DNA of 64,000 nucleotides from Chlamydomonas sphaeroides (GCA_001662425.1 BDDC01000031.1:1-64000); one strand, 5' to 3'; positions 50,639 through 60,565 are shown, counted from the stretch's first letter. Notes: a model not told the origin generated them from the sequence alone. Numbers and translations: made by a program.

Positions 50639-51619
50639 CCCTGGAGCAGTGACCTCGCTGACGTCGGTCTTTAAGACGCAGGTGCCGGTCTCCACGTTCA
50701 TGGTTGCGCCTCTGCAATTGACGTAGGCGTTGAGGTCACCCACAATATTGCCTTTGTCATCGAAAGAAAGACCTTTGGACCGCAACGTGGCGACGTACTG
50801 TTTGCGCTTCTTTAACGGTTGCCGCATGATGAATGCGAGTGTCTCATTTGTGAATTTCGGAATGGCGATGTTGTCAACGCATGCCGCCTGACACGCTTGT
50901 AAATCAGTTGTGCCCAAGACCGTGATATCGTGCCCAGGAATGTCAGCATGCAGCTTCCAGTCGCGTGCCCACGATGTCATGCTTTCGTTCTTCTCGTACT
51001 GACCGAGACTCTTCTTCATGTAGCATGTACCATTCTCGTCTCCGTTGACGAATGTTATCCCGACGCACGCGGGGTTTCTCTTGCAGAAAACGACGCAGTC
51101 GTCTTCGACGATGATGCCCTCTATGCTATCAAAGTCCTCCCCCCGGTAGTTGGCCTGGGCATGAAGGCGCAGGGCCTGAGACTCCCCTTCTGAGTCCCCC
51201 TCTCCTCCTTCCGGCTCATCGGGTGCATTCGCGGCATCCTCAGCGGCCACCACCGCCGGGTCGTTGCTGTCGTCCGGCTCGACGGGTTCCTCGGGGACAC
51301 CATCGTCAACGTCGTTCTCGCTGAAGTTGACGTCGTCGTTATTCGAAGGTGCTCCTCCGGTGGCGGCGGCGGCCGGCGCTTCTGCCGCTTGCAGGTCCAG
51401 ACACGCCGCCCGCATATCCTCGTTCGGGTATGCATTTGACTGTTCATACGCACGACACGCGTGCAGGTACTCCTGCAGTTTCTTTGGGTCGGTGGCATCC
51501 AGGTAGTCAATCTCGACAACCGAGAAGCGCTCTGTCAATCTCGACAACCGCGACGCGCTCCTCGAAAGATCTATCAGGTCCCCCTGGGAATTGTAGAGGA
51601 GCTGTGATGTGCCGTACAT
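50615..51619 (-). CDS. PAN/apple-like Cys-rich protein
   Basis: A protein of 334 residues. The N-terminal third is soluble. The middle is a long acidic Pro/Glu/Asp-rich linker. The C-terminal half has Cys-spaced segments of PAN/apple type: GIIVEDDCVVFCKRNPACVGITF then GTCYMKKSLG, and later DLQACQAACVDN and NCRGATMNVETGTCVL. PAN domains bind proteins or sugars, so a surface role is plausible. No signal peptide or membrane segment was seen. The 3' end overlaps RPB3/11 by 24 bp on the other strand. Confidence 0.62.
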   Translation of the reverse strand: MYGTSQLLYNSQGDLIDLSRSASRLSRLTERFSVVEIDYLDATDPKKLQEYLHACRAYEQSNAYPNEDMRAACLDLQAAEAPAAAATGGAPSNNDDVNFSENDVDDGVPEEPVEPDDSNDPAVVAAEDAANAPDEPEGGEGDSEGESQALRLHAQANYRGEDFDSIEGIIVEDDCVVFCKRNPACVGITFVNGDENGTCYMKKSLGQYEKNESMTSWARDWKLHADIPGHDITVLGTTDLQACQAACVDNIAIPKFTNETLAFIMRQPLKKRKQYVATLRSKGLSFDDKGNIVGDLNAYVNCRGATMNVETGTCVLKTDVSEVTAPGLLMYRRP

Positions 51620-51672
51620 CTACGCTGTCTTTCTACTCTCTTTCTAATCTCTACTCTTTTTCTCGCCACTCT

Positions 51673-51963
51673 TCAAAGCCCGAAACGTTTTCTGAACACC
51701 CGGAGGTTGACGGCCAGGGAGGTGCTGTCCCCCCACAGCAGGTACCATGACAGGCAGCCCGGGCTCTGTGGGTCGTCGATGTGGTCTCGCGCGTGCCGAG
51801 TGCGGTAGCGCTGCCGCCGTTCCTTGTCCCGGTGCATGGTGTAATCTTCGTACCCCGCCGCTCCAAAGTCGGTGTGCGATCCGTCACTCCAGTAAACTCG
51901 CCACTTTTTCGTGGACAGTGGACTCGGTGCGAGCATGACGAAACGGTTCGGTGCCGACACCAT
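51673..51963 (-). CDS. DUF5754-like small protein
   Basis: A protein of 96 residues from ATG 51963; an upstream ATG at 52008 is in frame. The order LSTKKWRVYWSDG, DFGAAGYEDYTMHRD, RQRYRTRHARDH and WYLLWGDSTSLAVNLRVFRKRF matches a small protein found in many giant viruses (GYxDYTxHxDxxRxxxYxxRH...LWGxSTSL). Its function is unknown. It lies between RPB3/11-side genes and the 52212 gene on the opposite strand. Confidence 0.8.
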   Translation of the reverse strand: MVSAPNRFVMLAPSPLSTKKWRVYWSDGSHTDFGAAGYEDYTMHRDKERRQRYRTRHARDHIDDPQSPGCLSWYLLWGDSTSLAVNLRVFRKRFGL

Positions 51964-52189
51964 CTTTGTTCCTCGACGAATTTTACTAGACCCTAGATAA
52001 ACCTCCAATGCTCATCAAATCCATCAAATCAACTCGGTTAAGTCAATAGTGTTCCACCCTGGCATCGCTGCGGAACACCTCGATTCAACCTTGCTTCACC
52101 GTGTATGACACCGTGGTACATGTGGCAAGCAAGGTGCCGTCGATCGACAGGGTACATTTCGAAAAAAACTCTCGAACAGGTGTAACATT

Positions 52190-52209
52190 TTTTGCTGTCA
52201 CGAGTGTAA
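52190..52209 (+). promoter_or_regulatory. 20-bp motif shared with the 17.5 kb gene
   Basis: TTTTGCTGTCACGAGTGTAA, identical to 17431-17450, sits 2 bp before the ATG at 52212. Its position argues that translation begins at 52212 rather than at the upstream in-frame ATG 52101. Confidence 0.55.
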
Positions 52210-52211
52210 TA

Positions 52212-55200
52212 ATGGACATCAACACCAACAACATCATCATCCTCGATGAGGACAGCGTCGATGTCTTTGTCAATGATGAGAATGGTTCGGACGCAGGGGC
52301 GATGGGCTTCGATGACGCGCACGCCGAGGGGTTCCTCATGTCTCTGCTTTCTTTTGCGGGCAAGGAACTGCGGGACACCAGACTAGAGGGCTCCAAGAGG
52401 TCTGTCCTATCGCGGGCTCGCGCCGTGCTGCGCATGCTCAAACATCAGTCCCTCGAGAACTCTTCCTACTATCGCACTGCCTCGAGGTTTGAGACGGTGG
52501 TGCCCATGGTGGCTGCGCGGCGCGTCGTCGCTTGGCCTCTGGAGTCAACAGCAGACGCGACCATGAAGCGGGTGACAGACTCGCAGCACCTCAAAGCGCG
52601 CGCGAAAGTCTTAAGCGCCAGAAACGGGTCATACAGCGACATTGTGTCCGAGCTGGAACGACTTGAGCATGACGGTGGTTTTGTCATCGATCGCGATCTT
52701 CCTCGCGATCTTCCTCGCCAGTCTTCGACATCCGGCATGGACGTCATTCTAGATCAGGCGGTCACTCACCACGAAGAAGAGCGCAAGACAAAGAAGAGGA
52801 GGAACTTGAGGAGGAACTTGATCTCGGATGTCGCGACCAAGTACAAATACAAGTTCCGCGTGCAGGACGGGGGTGTCAACAAGGTCAACAAGGTGGTCAC
52901 CAGCCTCCTGCTGCTCAACCGAAACGACGACCGTCACCGTAATAAGACCTTGTCAACATTTGATGTCGGCGCCTATCTCAAGGGACTGCAGCGCCTCCAA
53001 GTGGGACAGAGCGTCCAGGTGTTCGACGATGTCATGCGAGCTGGCACGGTGACGAGTGTCGCCGAGAACAGCGTTACCATTGATGGCGACATGCACATCC
53101 ATGTCGCACCTCACGGTCCACTCATCAACACACCGCGCCCTCAGTTGCCGGTGCACGTCATTCTCCCTGACACGGAGACGACGACGTGGCAGGCCGTCGC
53201 GTCATGGCTCACGCCACCGCTCGCAAGCTATGTGCAGCGCGCCGTCGCTAGTCGGACAGGCGTGCACACCGTTCAAGAACTCCTAGATTATGTTGGGTAC
53301 ACGGGATGCCAGGATGATGCGCTCGGTAGCAACAATCGGAGGGCGTCCCTGGATGCCGCCACCTGGGAGCGCACTGCCGCGGTCCTCAGGTACCACGCCG
53401 TACCTGCAGCAACAGCAGCAGCAACAGCAGCAGCACAGACCACCGCCGCAGCAGTTACGCATGAAGCTATCGCAACTCCGGCCGTTGAAAAATGGATCAA
53501 GGAGGGTGTCTATCGCAAACATGTCATTGCGGCTGGATTGAAACACCAAGAACTCTTTCAGGCATGGGCGGCTGCACGGCAGCCAGATGCGGGGCTCTTG
53601 GTGCTGTTGGACGCAGTCGCCGCAGCGTCGTCACAAACGTCTGTCGGGCTTCCGAGCATTCCGATCCAGACTCCCGAGGAGGATTCCGAAGATTCCGAGG
53701 GACTGGACACTGACTGCTCGTCCTCCTCCCCTAACGAGGGTCCGCAGGAGTGCAGTTATGGACAAGGACAACGTAACACTAGGGAGACGCTCTTTTCCAT
53801 CTTGTCTCGCTTCGCGTCGGATTCGGTCGAGGATGCCCATCTGCACACGTGTGAGAACATGGCCTTTGGCACGTTTGCGGGTATGCAGAACGTGACGGCC
53901 ATGCTCGCAAACCAAAAAGAGACGGAGCCCATAGTGGGTTCCAAGGCACTTGCGTACGAGCACATCGAAGTCCCGTCGCGCAAGTGCGTCGACGCCCTGC
54001 GCAGGGCATACGCACAGAACATTGCACGGAGCTTGGCGTCGACGCGCCTGTACGTCGACAACGATGCAGCACCACGCATCCAGCAGCATGTGGATCGCAT
54101 AGCCATGTTCCTATCGGGACTGCGCTTCCAGTCGGCGCTATCGGCGCGGTCATCCTACTTTGTAGGGAGCGTGGCGACGTGGAGGAAGCCCGTGGTCGTC
54201 ATGGAATCCTCAGATGCGTCCGCAGAGGATTCCAATGACCTAGATCTTCAACTCGACGCACAGAACATGCAATTCTACAGTGCACCGGCGCCTGGTAGTC
54301 AAAAGGAGAGTCTAAATGACGGTCAAAACGTCAAGTCAAACAACAACAACAATCAGTTACAACAACAATGGGATTACGACAATTTGCTTCGTCTCTATTG
54401 TTTGACGCTAGCAATCCCTGCCCTGCCCTCCGGTGCGGCGCGACGGTTCATAGTTGACAACGCCATTTTTGTCAACCCTGTGGAGCTGTACCATCGTAAG
54501 CTGCGCCAGGTCATCCAGGTCATCAAAAGCAGGCGCCAGGCCAACATGCTCAAGTGGCGCGGAAGCCCAAAGAACTACGCGCTACAGGAGGAACGCTCCA
54601 TTGCAAAGCTCCGACGCGATACGCTGAGCATCTTTTGCATCCGCACGCTGGCCTGTTATGCCGCCATGCTTACGCTGGCTGCAGAGCAGGGTCTGCTTGT
54701 AATCCCATCTGCCCAGACACAGACCATCAAAGATCTTACCAATCAGCCGGCCGAAGTCGTTGCCGCATTCGCTCTTGTGCACGATGTGCTGGGTCTTCCT
54801 TGCGATGCACGGGTCCTCATGACAACATATGGCAAGTTCATCCTTGAGTTCAAGGCAGCCGGCAAGCGCATCCCGGCACTCTATGCTATTCCCTCCTCAC
54901 CTGCTGCTGCTGCTGCTCCGAGTGCAAGAAGTAGCACGAGTATCTTGTGGCACGGCTTCCGACCGGCGATTTCCAGACAGGACACCAGCGGTGTCGTTGC
55001 AGAGATCGAAAAGATCGCGAGCAAACTCTCGATAAAGGGCTCCCTGCGCGGCACGCCGCGGTGCTGTCAAGTTTCCGCGCCTGAAGTCTTGCTCTTTTTC
55101 CGATCGCAACCATCGGTACGCGCGGCGATTGATGAAGCCGCCCGCGTCGCACAGGAAGAGCACGAGGTGCACGAGCTAGCACATCACACTCGACCTCTCT

Positions 55201-56222
55201 GGAACATGAACGCAGGCGGGATGCAGTCTTTGGCAGGCGGGGATGACCTGCGCGACTCTAGTCTCAGAAGTCTCAGAAATCTCCAAAGTCTCCAAAGTCT
55301 CCAAGATCAAAATGATATTCATGAGAGTATTGATGAGAGTATTGATGACCTCCGTAAATGGGTCGCCGACCTTGATGCGCTCAACCCTGGTGACCCTGTA
55401 GCAACCGTCATACGGACACTCAACGTCTCTGCAACTGGAACTGCAACTGCAACTGCAACTGCAAATGACATATCAACGGCACTTCAGCACTGTCGTCAGG
55501 CTGCAGATGCCCTCTCATCGCGAGTCGGTCGCCCAGAGATCGGCAGTCGTCTCATCCCTGCGCCCCACAATGATTTCGCTGCAGGATACGTGCATCACCG
55601 TGTTGCTCGCCAGTTTGCCCAATCCGCGCTTCCTGCGTTTCTGCAGAAGCCCACGCCTTTGCAGAGCGCGCTGTTGATGGCAGCGCGTGATGGGGTACTC
55701 ACGGAACCTAGTGTCCTAGAAAGTCCTGGAGATTCTCAACACCCTCAACAGGTCAAGTTCGCATTGTTGATCTCCACGATCCTGACAGCCTTGGGCACCA
55801 TCACGCACCCGGTCACTCTCAGGGGCGCTATTGATGATCTGCGCAACCGGTTGGATTTTAACATCACCGACGCGGCCGAGATTCAGAGCTTCATCATGAA
55901 GCAACGCGAGGCCGACAACCTGAACCGTGCGCAGCTCATGGACCGCCTGACGCCCGAGCAACAACTCATGATCGCGGACTGGCGCCGACAGAAGCGTCCG
56001 GGATGGGAGGGCATGGCCGAACGCATGGCGCAAGCCAATGCTGACAGCGCCGCGATTATTGGTACGAGGAACAAGCCGACCAAGAAAGAGCATGGAGTTG
56101 AAGCGGATGTCGATGAGAATCAGCAGATCATCAAACGCAACGGCTTGGGAGTGTTGTTGAGTGAAGAGGAGACGGAGCGAGGCGGCGGTGCTTCCAATGA
56201 TGACATCTCGTATGGCGACTAG
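52212..56222 (+). CDS. Very large protein, unknown function
   Basis: A protein of 1336 residues from the ATG that follows the 20-bp motif; the frame is open from 52101 but that part overlaps the motif. No membrane segment, signal or catalytic motif is obvious. It is mostly helical, with Gln/Asn-rich and Ala/Thr repeats (ATATATAT near 55440, LQSLQ near 55280) and several basic patches. The length, position among virion genes and lack of motifs suggest a structural or scaffolding protein. This is weak inference. Confidence 0.7.
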   Translation: MDINTNNIIILDEDSVDVFVNDENGSDAGAMGFDDAHAEGFLMSLLSFAGKELRDTRLEGSKRSVLSRARAVLRMLKHQSLENSSYYRTASRFETVVPMVAARRVVAWPLESTADATMKRVTDSQHLKARAKVLSARNGSYSDIVSELERLEHDGGFVIDRDLPRDLPRQSSTSGMDVILDQAVTHHEEERKTKKRRNLRRNLISDVATKYKYKFRVQDGGVNKVNKVVTSLLLLNRNDDRHRNKTLSTFDVGAYLKGLQRLQVGQSVQVFDDVMRAGTVTSVAENSVTIDGDMHIHVAPHGPLINTPRPQLPVHVILPDTETTTWQAVASWLTPPLASYVQRAVASRTGVHTVQELLDYVGYTGCQDDALGSNNRRASLDAATWERTAAVLRYHAVPAATAAATAAAQTTAAAVTHEAIATPAVEKWIKEGVYRKHVIAAGLKHQELFQAWAAARQPDAGLLVLLDAVAAASSQTSVGLPSIPIQTPEEDSEDSEGLDTDCSSSSPNEGPQECSYGQGQRNTRETLFSILSRFASDSVEDAHLHTCENMAFGTFAGMQNVTAMLANQKETEPIVGSKALAYEHIEVPSRKCVDALRRAYAQNIARSLASTRLYVDNDAAPRIQQHVDRIAMFLSGLRFQSALSARSSYFVGSVATWRKPVVVMESSDASAEDSNDLDLQLDAQNMQFYSAPAPGSQKESLNDGQNVKSNNNNNQLQQQWDYDNLLRLYCLTLAIPALPSGAARRFIVDNAIFVNPVELYHRKLRQVIQVIKSRRQANMLKWRGSPKNYALQEERSIAKLRRDTLSIFCIRTLACYAAMLTLAAEQGLLVIPSAQTQTIKDLTNQPAEVVAAFALVHDVLGLPCDARVLMTTYGKFILEFKAAGKRIPALYAIPSSPAAAAAPSARSSTSILWHGFRPAISRQDTSGVVAEIEKIASKLSIKGSLRGTPRCCQVSAPEVLLFFRSQPSVRAAIDEAARVAQEEHEVHELAHHTRPLWNMNAGGMQSLAGGDDLRDSSLRSLRNLQSLQSLQDQNDIHESIDESIDDLRKWVADLDALNPGDPVATVIRTLNVSATGTATATATANDISTALQHCRQAADALSSRVGRPEIGSRLIPAPHNDFAAGYVHHRVARQFAQSALPAFLQKPTPLQSALLMAARDGVLTEPSVLESPGDSQHPQQVKFALLISTILTALGTITHPVTLRGAIDDLRNRLDFNITDAAEIQSFIMKQREADNLNRAQLMDRLTPEQQLMIADWRRQKRPGWEGMAERMAQANADSAAIIGTRNKPTKKEHGVEADVDENQQIIKRNGLGVLLSEEETERGGGASNDDISYGD

Positions 56223-56260
56223 TTCAAGTTCAAGTTCCTCTCTAGGAGTATACTAGGAAC

Positions 56261-56785
56261 ATGATACTATCCATCACTCCACGGTTCTTTTCGATCTTTT
56301 TGTCGATAAGCATCGTCGTTTTCATTTCCATATTCATCGCCTACGTCGTCATTGTTACAGACAAGAAGACCGCCGTCGACGTCAGGGACAGCATCATTGA
56401 CGGTGGCGGCCAATGTCAATCCCTTGAGGCGTTCACTAGTACTCATAATACTACTCATAATACGTGTATCTGCATAGTCAATGTTTCAGACACTACAGAA
56501 GTTTCATCACTTCTAGAGATCTTAACAAAGTACAAGGACCTCATCGGAGCTCGTCGCATGGTTGTCGAGTATTCTTCAGGAGTCGAGTATTCTTCAGATG
56601 TCGAGTATTCTTCAGATGTCGAGTACCCGGACTATTGGTTCCGACGCCTGGCCCCTGCGGTCACCGATGAGATGAGCGCGAGAGCTTTTGCGAGGCAGCT
56701 CTTGACAACTTCTCCGGATGCCCTCATCTTCATGAATACCGATAAGTTCTTAGAACTTCTTGAGGAGACCAGGAGGTCATCATGA
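56261..56785 (+). CDS. Single-pass membrane protein with EYSSDV repeat
   Basis: A protein of 174 residues. An N-terminal membrane segment (IFLSISIVVFISIFIAYVVIV) is followed by an ectodomain with two Cys residues, a VEYSSDVEYSSDVEY repeat and a helical end. It starts 38 bp after the 52212 gene on the same strand, so it may be co-transcribed. Not recognised. Confidence 0.6.
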   Translation: MILSITPRFFSIFLSISIVVFISIFIAYVVIVTDKKTAVDVRDSIIDGGGQCQSLEAFTSTHNTTHNTCICIVNVSDTTEVSSLLEILTKYKDLIGARRMVVEYSSGVEYSSDVEYSSDVEYPDYWFRRLAPAVTDEMSARAFARQLLTTSPDALIFMNTDKFLELLEETRRSS

Positions 56786-56801
56786 GGAGACCAGGAGGTC
56801 A

Positions 56802-57212
56802 TCATGAGATGATGCGGTATGCTTTGAAGCGATTGATAGATGTTCGATACATGTACTTGCAAAAGGCGTCGTGCAGGGCTTCGTGTTCGATGTGCACTGC
56901 GAGTCCATACGGGCTGCTGTGATGCTCAATGACGCGTTCGGGGAAATCAATCATACCGTCTAGATAGGGGTACACCTTATCATACCACTTGCCATACGAG
57001 AGCTCCCCTGGCTGTCTAATAATAGGCAAGGGTGCTGATGTCATGTCATGAATTACTTGCTGCTGATGTTGTGACCTGTTTGCACGACTCTTGTTGGTGT
57101 GACCACTGTCCCTGTTGTTTGCTGCATACCTGCGGTTGCTAGATTTTGGCCTCATTTGATGAACTCCCGGACTCTCCTGACCTTGCAAATAAGAACTATG
57201 ACGAGCCGTCAC
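56802..57212 (-). CDS. Hypothetical small protein
   Basis: A protein of 136 residues. The first half is basic and low complexity; the second half (YGKWYDKVYPYLDGMIDFPERVIEHH then HIEHEALHDAFCKYMYRT) looks like a small globular domain with several His, Tyr and Glu residues. The start is uncertain, and MRPKSSN at 57155 is an alternative. Not recognised. Confidence 0.5.
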   Translation of the reverse strand: MTARHSSYLQGQESPGVHQMRPKSSNRRYAANNRDSGHTNKSRANRSQHQQQVIHDMTSAPLPIIRQPGELSYGKWYDKVYPYLDGMIDFPERVIEHHSSPYGLAVHIEHEALHDAFCKYMYRTSINRFKAYRIIS

Positions 57213-57306
57213 CTTATGCTTGTTGTTTGTTGTCGGAAAAAGGACCGGAAAAAACTTTTTTTTGTTTTTTGGGTTTTTTCAGTGTATGAGAGCCTACTGA
57301 GAGTCG

Positions 57307-57945
57307 TTACTGGGACAGCTGTCGCTGCTGCTGCAGCAGCACCTGCTTCATCAGCAGGTCGTTCATTCGCAGGGTCTCTTTCAGCTTCTCGTTCTCCGCG
57401 ATCTGATCATCGAGGAGCTGCTGCTGGTGCGACTTGTGAGACGTCGAAGAGCTCTCCTCATCGTCGGAGTCGTCTTGCGGCTGCGGCTGCTTGGAGATAC
57501 CAATCAGGGCCATCAGCTTGATAAGGTCGTCCGTCTGCCGCTGGATGCTGGTGCTCTTGCTTGTCGTTGGCTTGGGGGCCTTTAGCAGAGCAGTCGCGGT
57601 CGGAGCGACAGCGAGCTTCTTCACGGTCTTGTCGATCGTGTGGTGGTGGCAGAAGCAGGAACCCACGGCAGTCTTACTGCACCGCGTGTAACGCACGACG
57701 CCATCAGGCGTCTTGATGCTCTCGTCCTTGTGCCCGCAGCAGCGAAACTTGCGCGTTGGGTACTTGGAGGAAAGCTCGAGAGCCCTGACAGCCAGCGTCG
57801 TCGGCTGGTGGTGTTGGCAGTACAGACCGCCGTTGACAGTCTTGGTGCACTGGGCGTACATCACCACGGAGTCATCGCCGGAGGCGACTTTCGTGTTGGT
57901 GAAGCCCAGGCACTGGTAGGTCATCGTGGACTTGCAGGAAGGCAT
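57307..57945 (-). CDS. Two-zinc-finger protein with coiled-coil end
   Basis: A protein of 212 residues. Two similar Cys/His modules are visible: CLGFTNTKVASGDD then YAQCTKTVNGGLYCQHHQ, and CCGHKDESIKTPDG then YTRCSKTAVGSCFCHHH. Each has the order C, C, CxHH and probably binds one zinc. The C-terminus is Gln/Asp/Ser-rich and ends in a Leu/Gln heptad helix. It may be a nucleic-acid or protein adaptor; no further evidence. Confidence 0.65.
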   Translation of the reverse strand: MPSCKSTMTYQCLGFTNTKVASGDDSVVMYAQCTKTVNGGLYCQHHQPTTLAVRALELSSKYPTRKFRCCGHKDESIKTPDGVVRYTRCSKTAVGSCFCHHHTIDKTVKKLAVAPTATALLKAPKPTTSKSTSIQRQTDDLIKLMALIGISKQPQPQDDSDDEESSSTSHKSHQQQLLDDQIAENEKLKETLRMNDLLMKQVLLQQQRQLSQ

Positions 57946-58115
57946 CTCTCAAACTTGAGTCTTTAGCAGATTTAGGGTCTCTGAGAGTCTGTGAGAGTCT
58001 GTGAGAGTCTGTGAGTTGATGTCTGATACCCCCATGAGCAATTTCAATTTTTTACAAATTCCGGCAACCTAAAAAGTCAAAAGTCAAAGGAACGCTCAGT
58101 GTTGGATGTCTTGGA
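57946..58115. other. Spacer with GTGAGAGTCT repeats
   Basis: This 170-bp spacer holds gtgagagtct repeats and an A/T-rich section (caatttttttacaaattcc-like) between two minus-strand genes. No coding frame seen; probably the promoter of the 57307-57945 gene. Confidence 0.35.
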
Positions 58116-58931
58116 TTACTCGGGCTTCACGGGAGTTTTGAACACGACGTGGTCAATGACGTGATTGATGACCCCGTGCAGCTGGACAGTGTGCTCGTGC
58201 ATGGACTTAAAATTGATATTCATCTTATTTATCTCAGATACCAGGGCATCCACGTTGACCGGGGTGTTTGGCTGCCGGACGGTAGCCGCGAACTCGTTGA
58301 GCTTCGCGGTGACAGCCTGTACAATGCCTTCCTGGGCCGACCGGGTAGCCTCCGCGGTCTTGACGGCCGCGGCGACCTTTTCGCGGGCCTCGGTCTGAAA
58401 GGTCCTCATCTCCGTGGTCACGGTCTCGAGCTCCCGGTGGTCGGGGCGCATCTTTTGCAGCATCCGCTGCTCGGATGAAGCGATGAGCTGTTGTATTTTG
58501 TCCTCGGAATTACCGATGTACGTGACGAGGAAGTTCTGCATGGTTATCAAGTCCGACTTGATGTTCTCCGACAGCTGAACATGCCGTTTACAGAGTTCGT
58601 CCACTCGCGTGGTCTCAAACTCGAAGCGTCGCTCATAGTGAATGTTGCTGTCGCCCACAGCCACCTCGAGGCTTTCTAGCCGTGCTGTCAGAACACGCGT
58701 CTTCTCATCGTTCATGGTGGTGAACAGCTGCGTGATCTCGTCATGGATCCTGTTGCTGCTCAGGACACAGTCTTCGACAGCGCCCTTGAACCGCTCGTCG
58801 GAATACAGGTACCCGTGTGGAACAAGCTGCTGCCGCTCGTCGTCCACGACATTGATGATGACAGGGGTCTTCTTCTTGCTGCGCGTGGTCACGCCACCGC
58901 TGATGGCGCTCTTGGTGCTCTTTGGCGACAT
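58116..58931 (-). CDS. Coiled-coil protein, unknown function
   Basis: A protein of 271 residues. A basic N-terminus (TTRSKKKTPVIINVVDDER) is followed by long amphipathic helices with heptads (DEITQLFTTMNDEKTRVLTA, KINKMNIN region) and a C-terminal hydrophobic strand. It is divergent from the RBR gene across about 116 bp. Likely an oligomeric structural protein. Confidence 0.6.
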   Translation of the reverse strand: MSPKSTKSAISGGVTTRSKKKTPVIINVVDDERQQLVPHGYLYSDERFKGAVEDCVLSSNRIHDEITQLFTTMNDEKTRVLTARLESLEVAVGDSNIHYERRFEFETTRVDELCKRHVQLSENIKSDLITMQNFLVTYIGNSEDKIQQLIASSEQRMLQKMRPDHRELETVTTEMRTFQTEAREKVAAAVKTAEATRSAQEGIVQAVTAKLNEFAATVRQPNTPVNVDALVSEINKMNINFKSMHEHTVQLHGVINHVIDHVVFKTPVKPE

Positions 58932-59047
58932 TGTCTGGATGGGATTGAATGAACCGAGGGGGACTTGATGAAGTATGCAAGAGGTGTGGTCAAATATTTA
59001 CAAAACAAATGGATATGTAGAGATCCCTATTGTTTTCAAAGCAAATC

Positions 59048-60565
59048 ATGCATAACATGTCCGCAACCGACGGCACCAGGACTTGCGGCATCTGCTGTCA
59101 GGACTACACAGACACACTACGCAAGGCAGTATCCTGTTCGTATTGCGCGTACGAGGCATGCACACAGTGCGTACGCCGTTATCTTGTCACCGACTCCGGC
59201 TCAGCCGATCGACGCGCGCGCTGCATGAATGTGTCCTGCAACCGGACCTGGACGCACGACTTTCTGCAGCAGACGTTCCCAAAGTCGTTTCTACAAGGGG
59301 CATACAAGCACCACCTAGAGGAGATGCTATATGAAAGCGAATTTCGGTACCTTCCGGCCACGCAACTCGCGATTGAGCGTGACCGCCAGATTGACAATGA
59401 ACGCAGTGCCCTGGAAAGCGCCAAGCGCAAATTGCGTGTTTCGTACGAGTTGCGTAATAAGATCATTCAAGAGTTGCGGGTTACCTCCATAGAGTCGCGG
59501 CGCCAGAAGCTGCACAAGCAGTACGCAGAAGCCATGAAATTGACAGTCGACAGCGCGCGGCTCACGCGCAGACTGCGGCAGCGCATCCGTGTGCTCATGA
59601 ATCGGGACAATCCAGGAGGTGACCCCAACGATGGCCTGACGACACCACGACAACCGCCGACACTGACGCGGGCCTGCCCCGCCGACGGGTGCCGCGGGTT
59701 CCTCTCAAGCCAGTGGCAATGTGGGCTGTGCAACGTCAAGGTATGCAAAGAGTGTCACGAGGTGATCAGTGCTCAAGAAAATGAGCATGAAGAAGCACAT
59801 GTGTGCAAACCAGAGAACATACAGACCGCAAAACTTCTTGCGAAAGACTCGCGCCCGTGCCCCAAGTGCACCAGTCTCATCTACAAGATTGACGGATGTG
59901 ACCAGATGTTCTGCACGGTGTGCCACACGGCCTTTAGCTGGCGCACATCGCAGATCGTGCAGAATGGGCGTATCCACAACCCGCACTATTATGAATGGCT
60001 GCGCTCACAAAATGGAGGCGTCATCCCTCGTGAGCCAGGGGACGTGCCTTGCGGCGGAGGCGGAGGCGGAGGCGGAGGCATCGCAGATTACAACGTGCCC
60101 AACATTCACGACCTGCACAACATTATGTTTTTGATTCCGCCGTGCAACGAAGTTGATGAGATGTTTTCTATCCACAGGGAGATCATTCATGTTGTCCACG
60201 TGGAGTTACGCCGCTATCGCCCCTACCCCGCCGAGACGGACATCCATACCAATATGGATATTCGGAAAAAGTACATGCTGCGTGAGATATCCGTGCAGCG
60301 TTTCAAGGAACTCCTCCAGCGTCGCGAAAAGGCGCGACTGCGCAGTCACGAGTACCATCAGATCTTTGCAACATTCGCGACCGTCGCGTCCGAGCGCTTC
60401 GAAGCGTTCATCCAGCACATGTATTCGCAGAACGCGGTGCGCGACGACCTGGTGCAGTGCCTACAAGACCTGCGGAGCATTCGAGAGTACACGCGTCGGC
60501 ACTTGAACCTCGCCGCCAAGCGGTTCAGCGCGGTGTGCCCAACACGCCAGGTGCTGCACAATTAG
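59048..60565 (+). CDS. RBR-type (RING-IBR-RING) E3 ubiquitin ligase-like protein
   Basis: A protein of 505 residues from the ATG at 59048 (another at 59057). RING1 is CGICCQDY with CSYCAYEACTQC. An IBR region follows with ACPADGCRGFLS, CGLCNVKVCKECHE and a Cys/His set. RING2 is PCPKCTSLIYKIDGCDQMFCTVCHTAFSW, where the Cys in GCDQM occupies the position of the catalytic Cys. RBR ligases pass ubiquitin from E2 through that Cys. The remaining ~200 residues are helical. The TAG stop is the first part of the 60563 element's inverted repeat. Giant viruses use such proteins against host defences; the target is unknown. Confidence 0.82.
   Translation: MHNMSATDGTRTCGICCQDYTDTLRKAVSCSYCAYEACTQCVRRYLVTDSGSADRRARCMNVSCNRTWTHDFLQQTFPKSFLQGAYKHHLEEMLYESEFRYLPATQLAIERDRQIDNERSALESAKRKLRVSYELRNKIIQELRVTSIESRRQKLHKQYAEAMKLTVDSARLTRRLRQRIRVLMNRDNPGGDPNDGLTTPRQPPTLTRACPADGCRGFLSSQWQCGLCNVKVCKECHEVISAQENEHEEAHVCKPENIQTAKLLAKDSRPCPKCTSLIYKIDGCDQMFCTVCHTAFSWRTSQIVQNGRIHNPHYYEWLRSQNGGVIPREPGDVPCGGGGGGGGGIADYNVPNIHDLHNIMFLIPPCNEVDEMFSIHREIIHVVHVELRRYRPYPAETDIHTNMDIRKKYMLREISVQRFKELLQRREKARLRSHEYHQIFATFATVASERFEAFIQHMYSQNAVRDDLVQCLQDLRSIREYTRRHLNLAAKRFSAVCPTRQVLHN

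Noticed and set aside
52101..52211. N-terminal extension of the 1336-residue protein
   Set aside because: It would place the shared 20-bp upstream motif inside coding sequence; the ATG at 52212 follows the motif directly.
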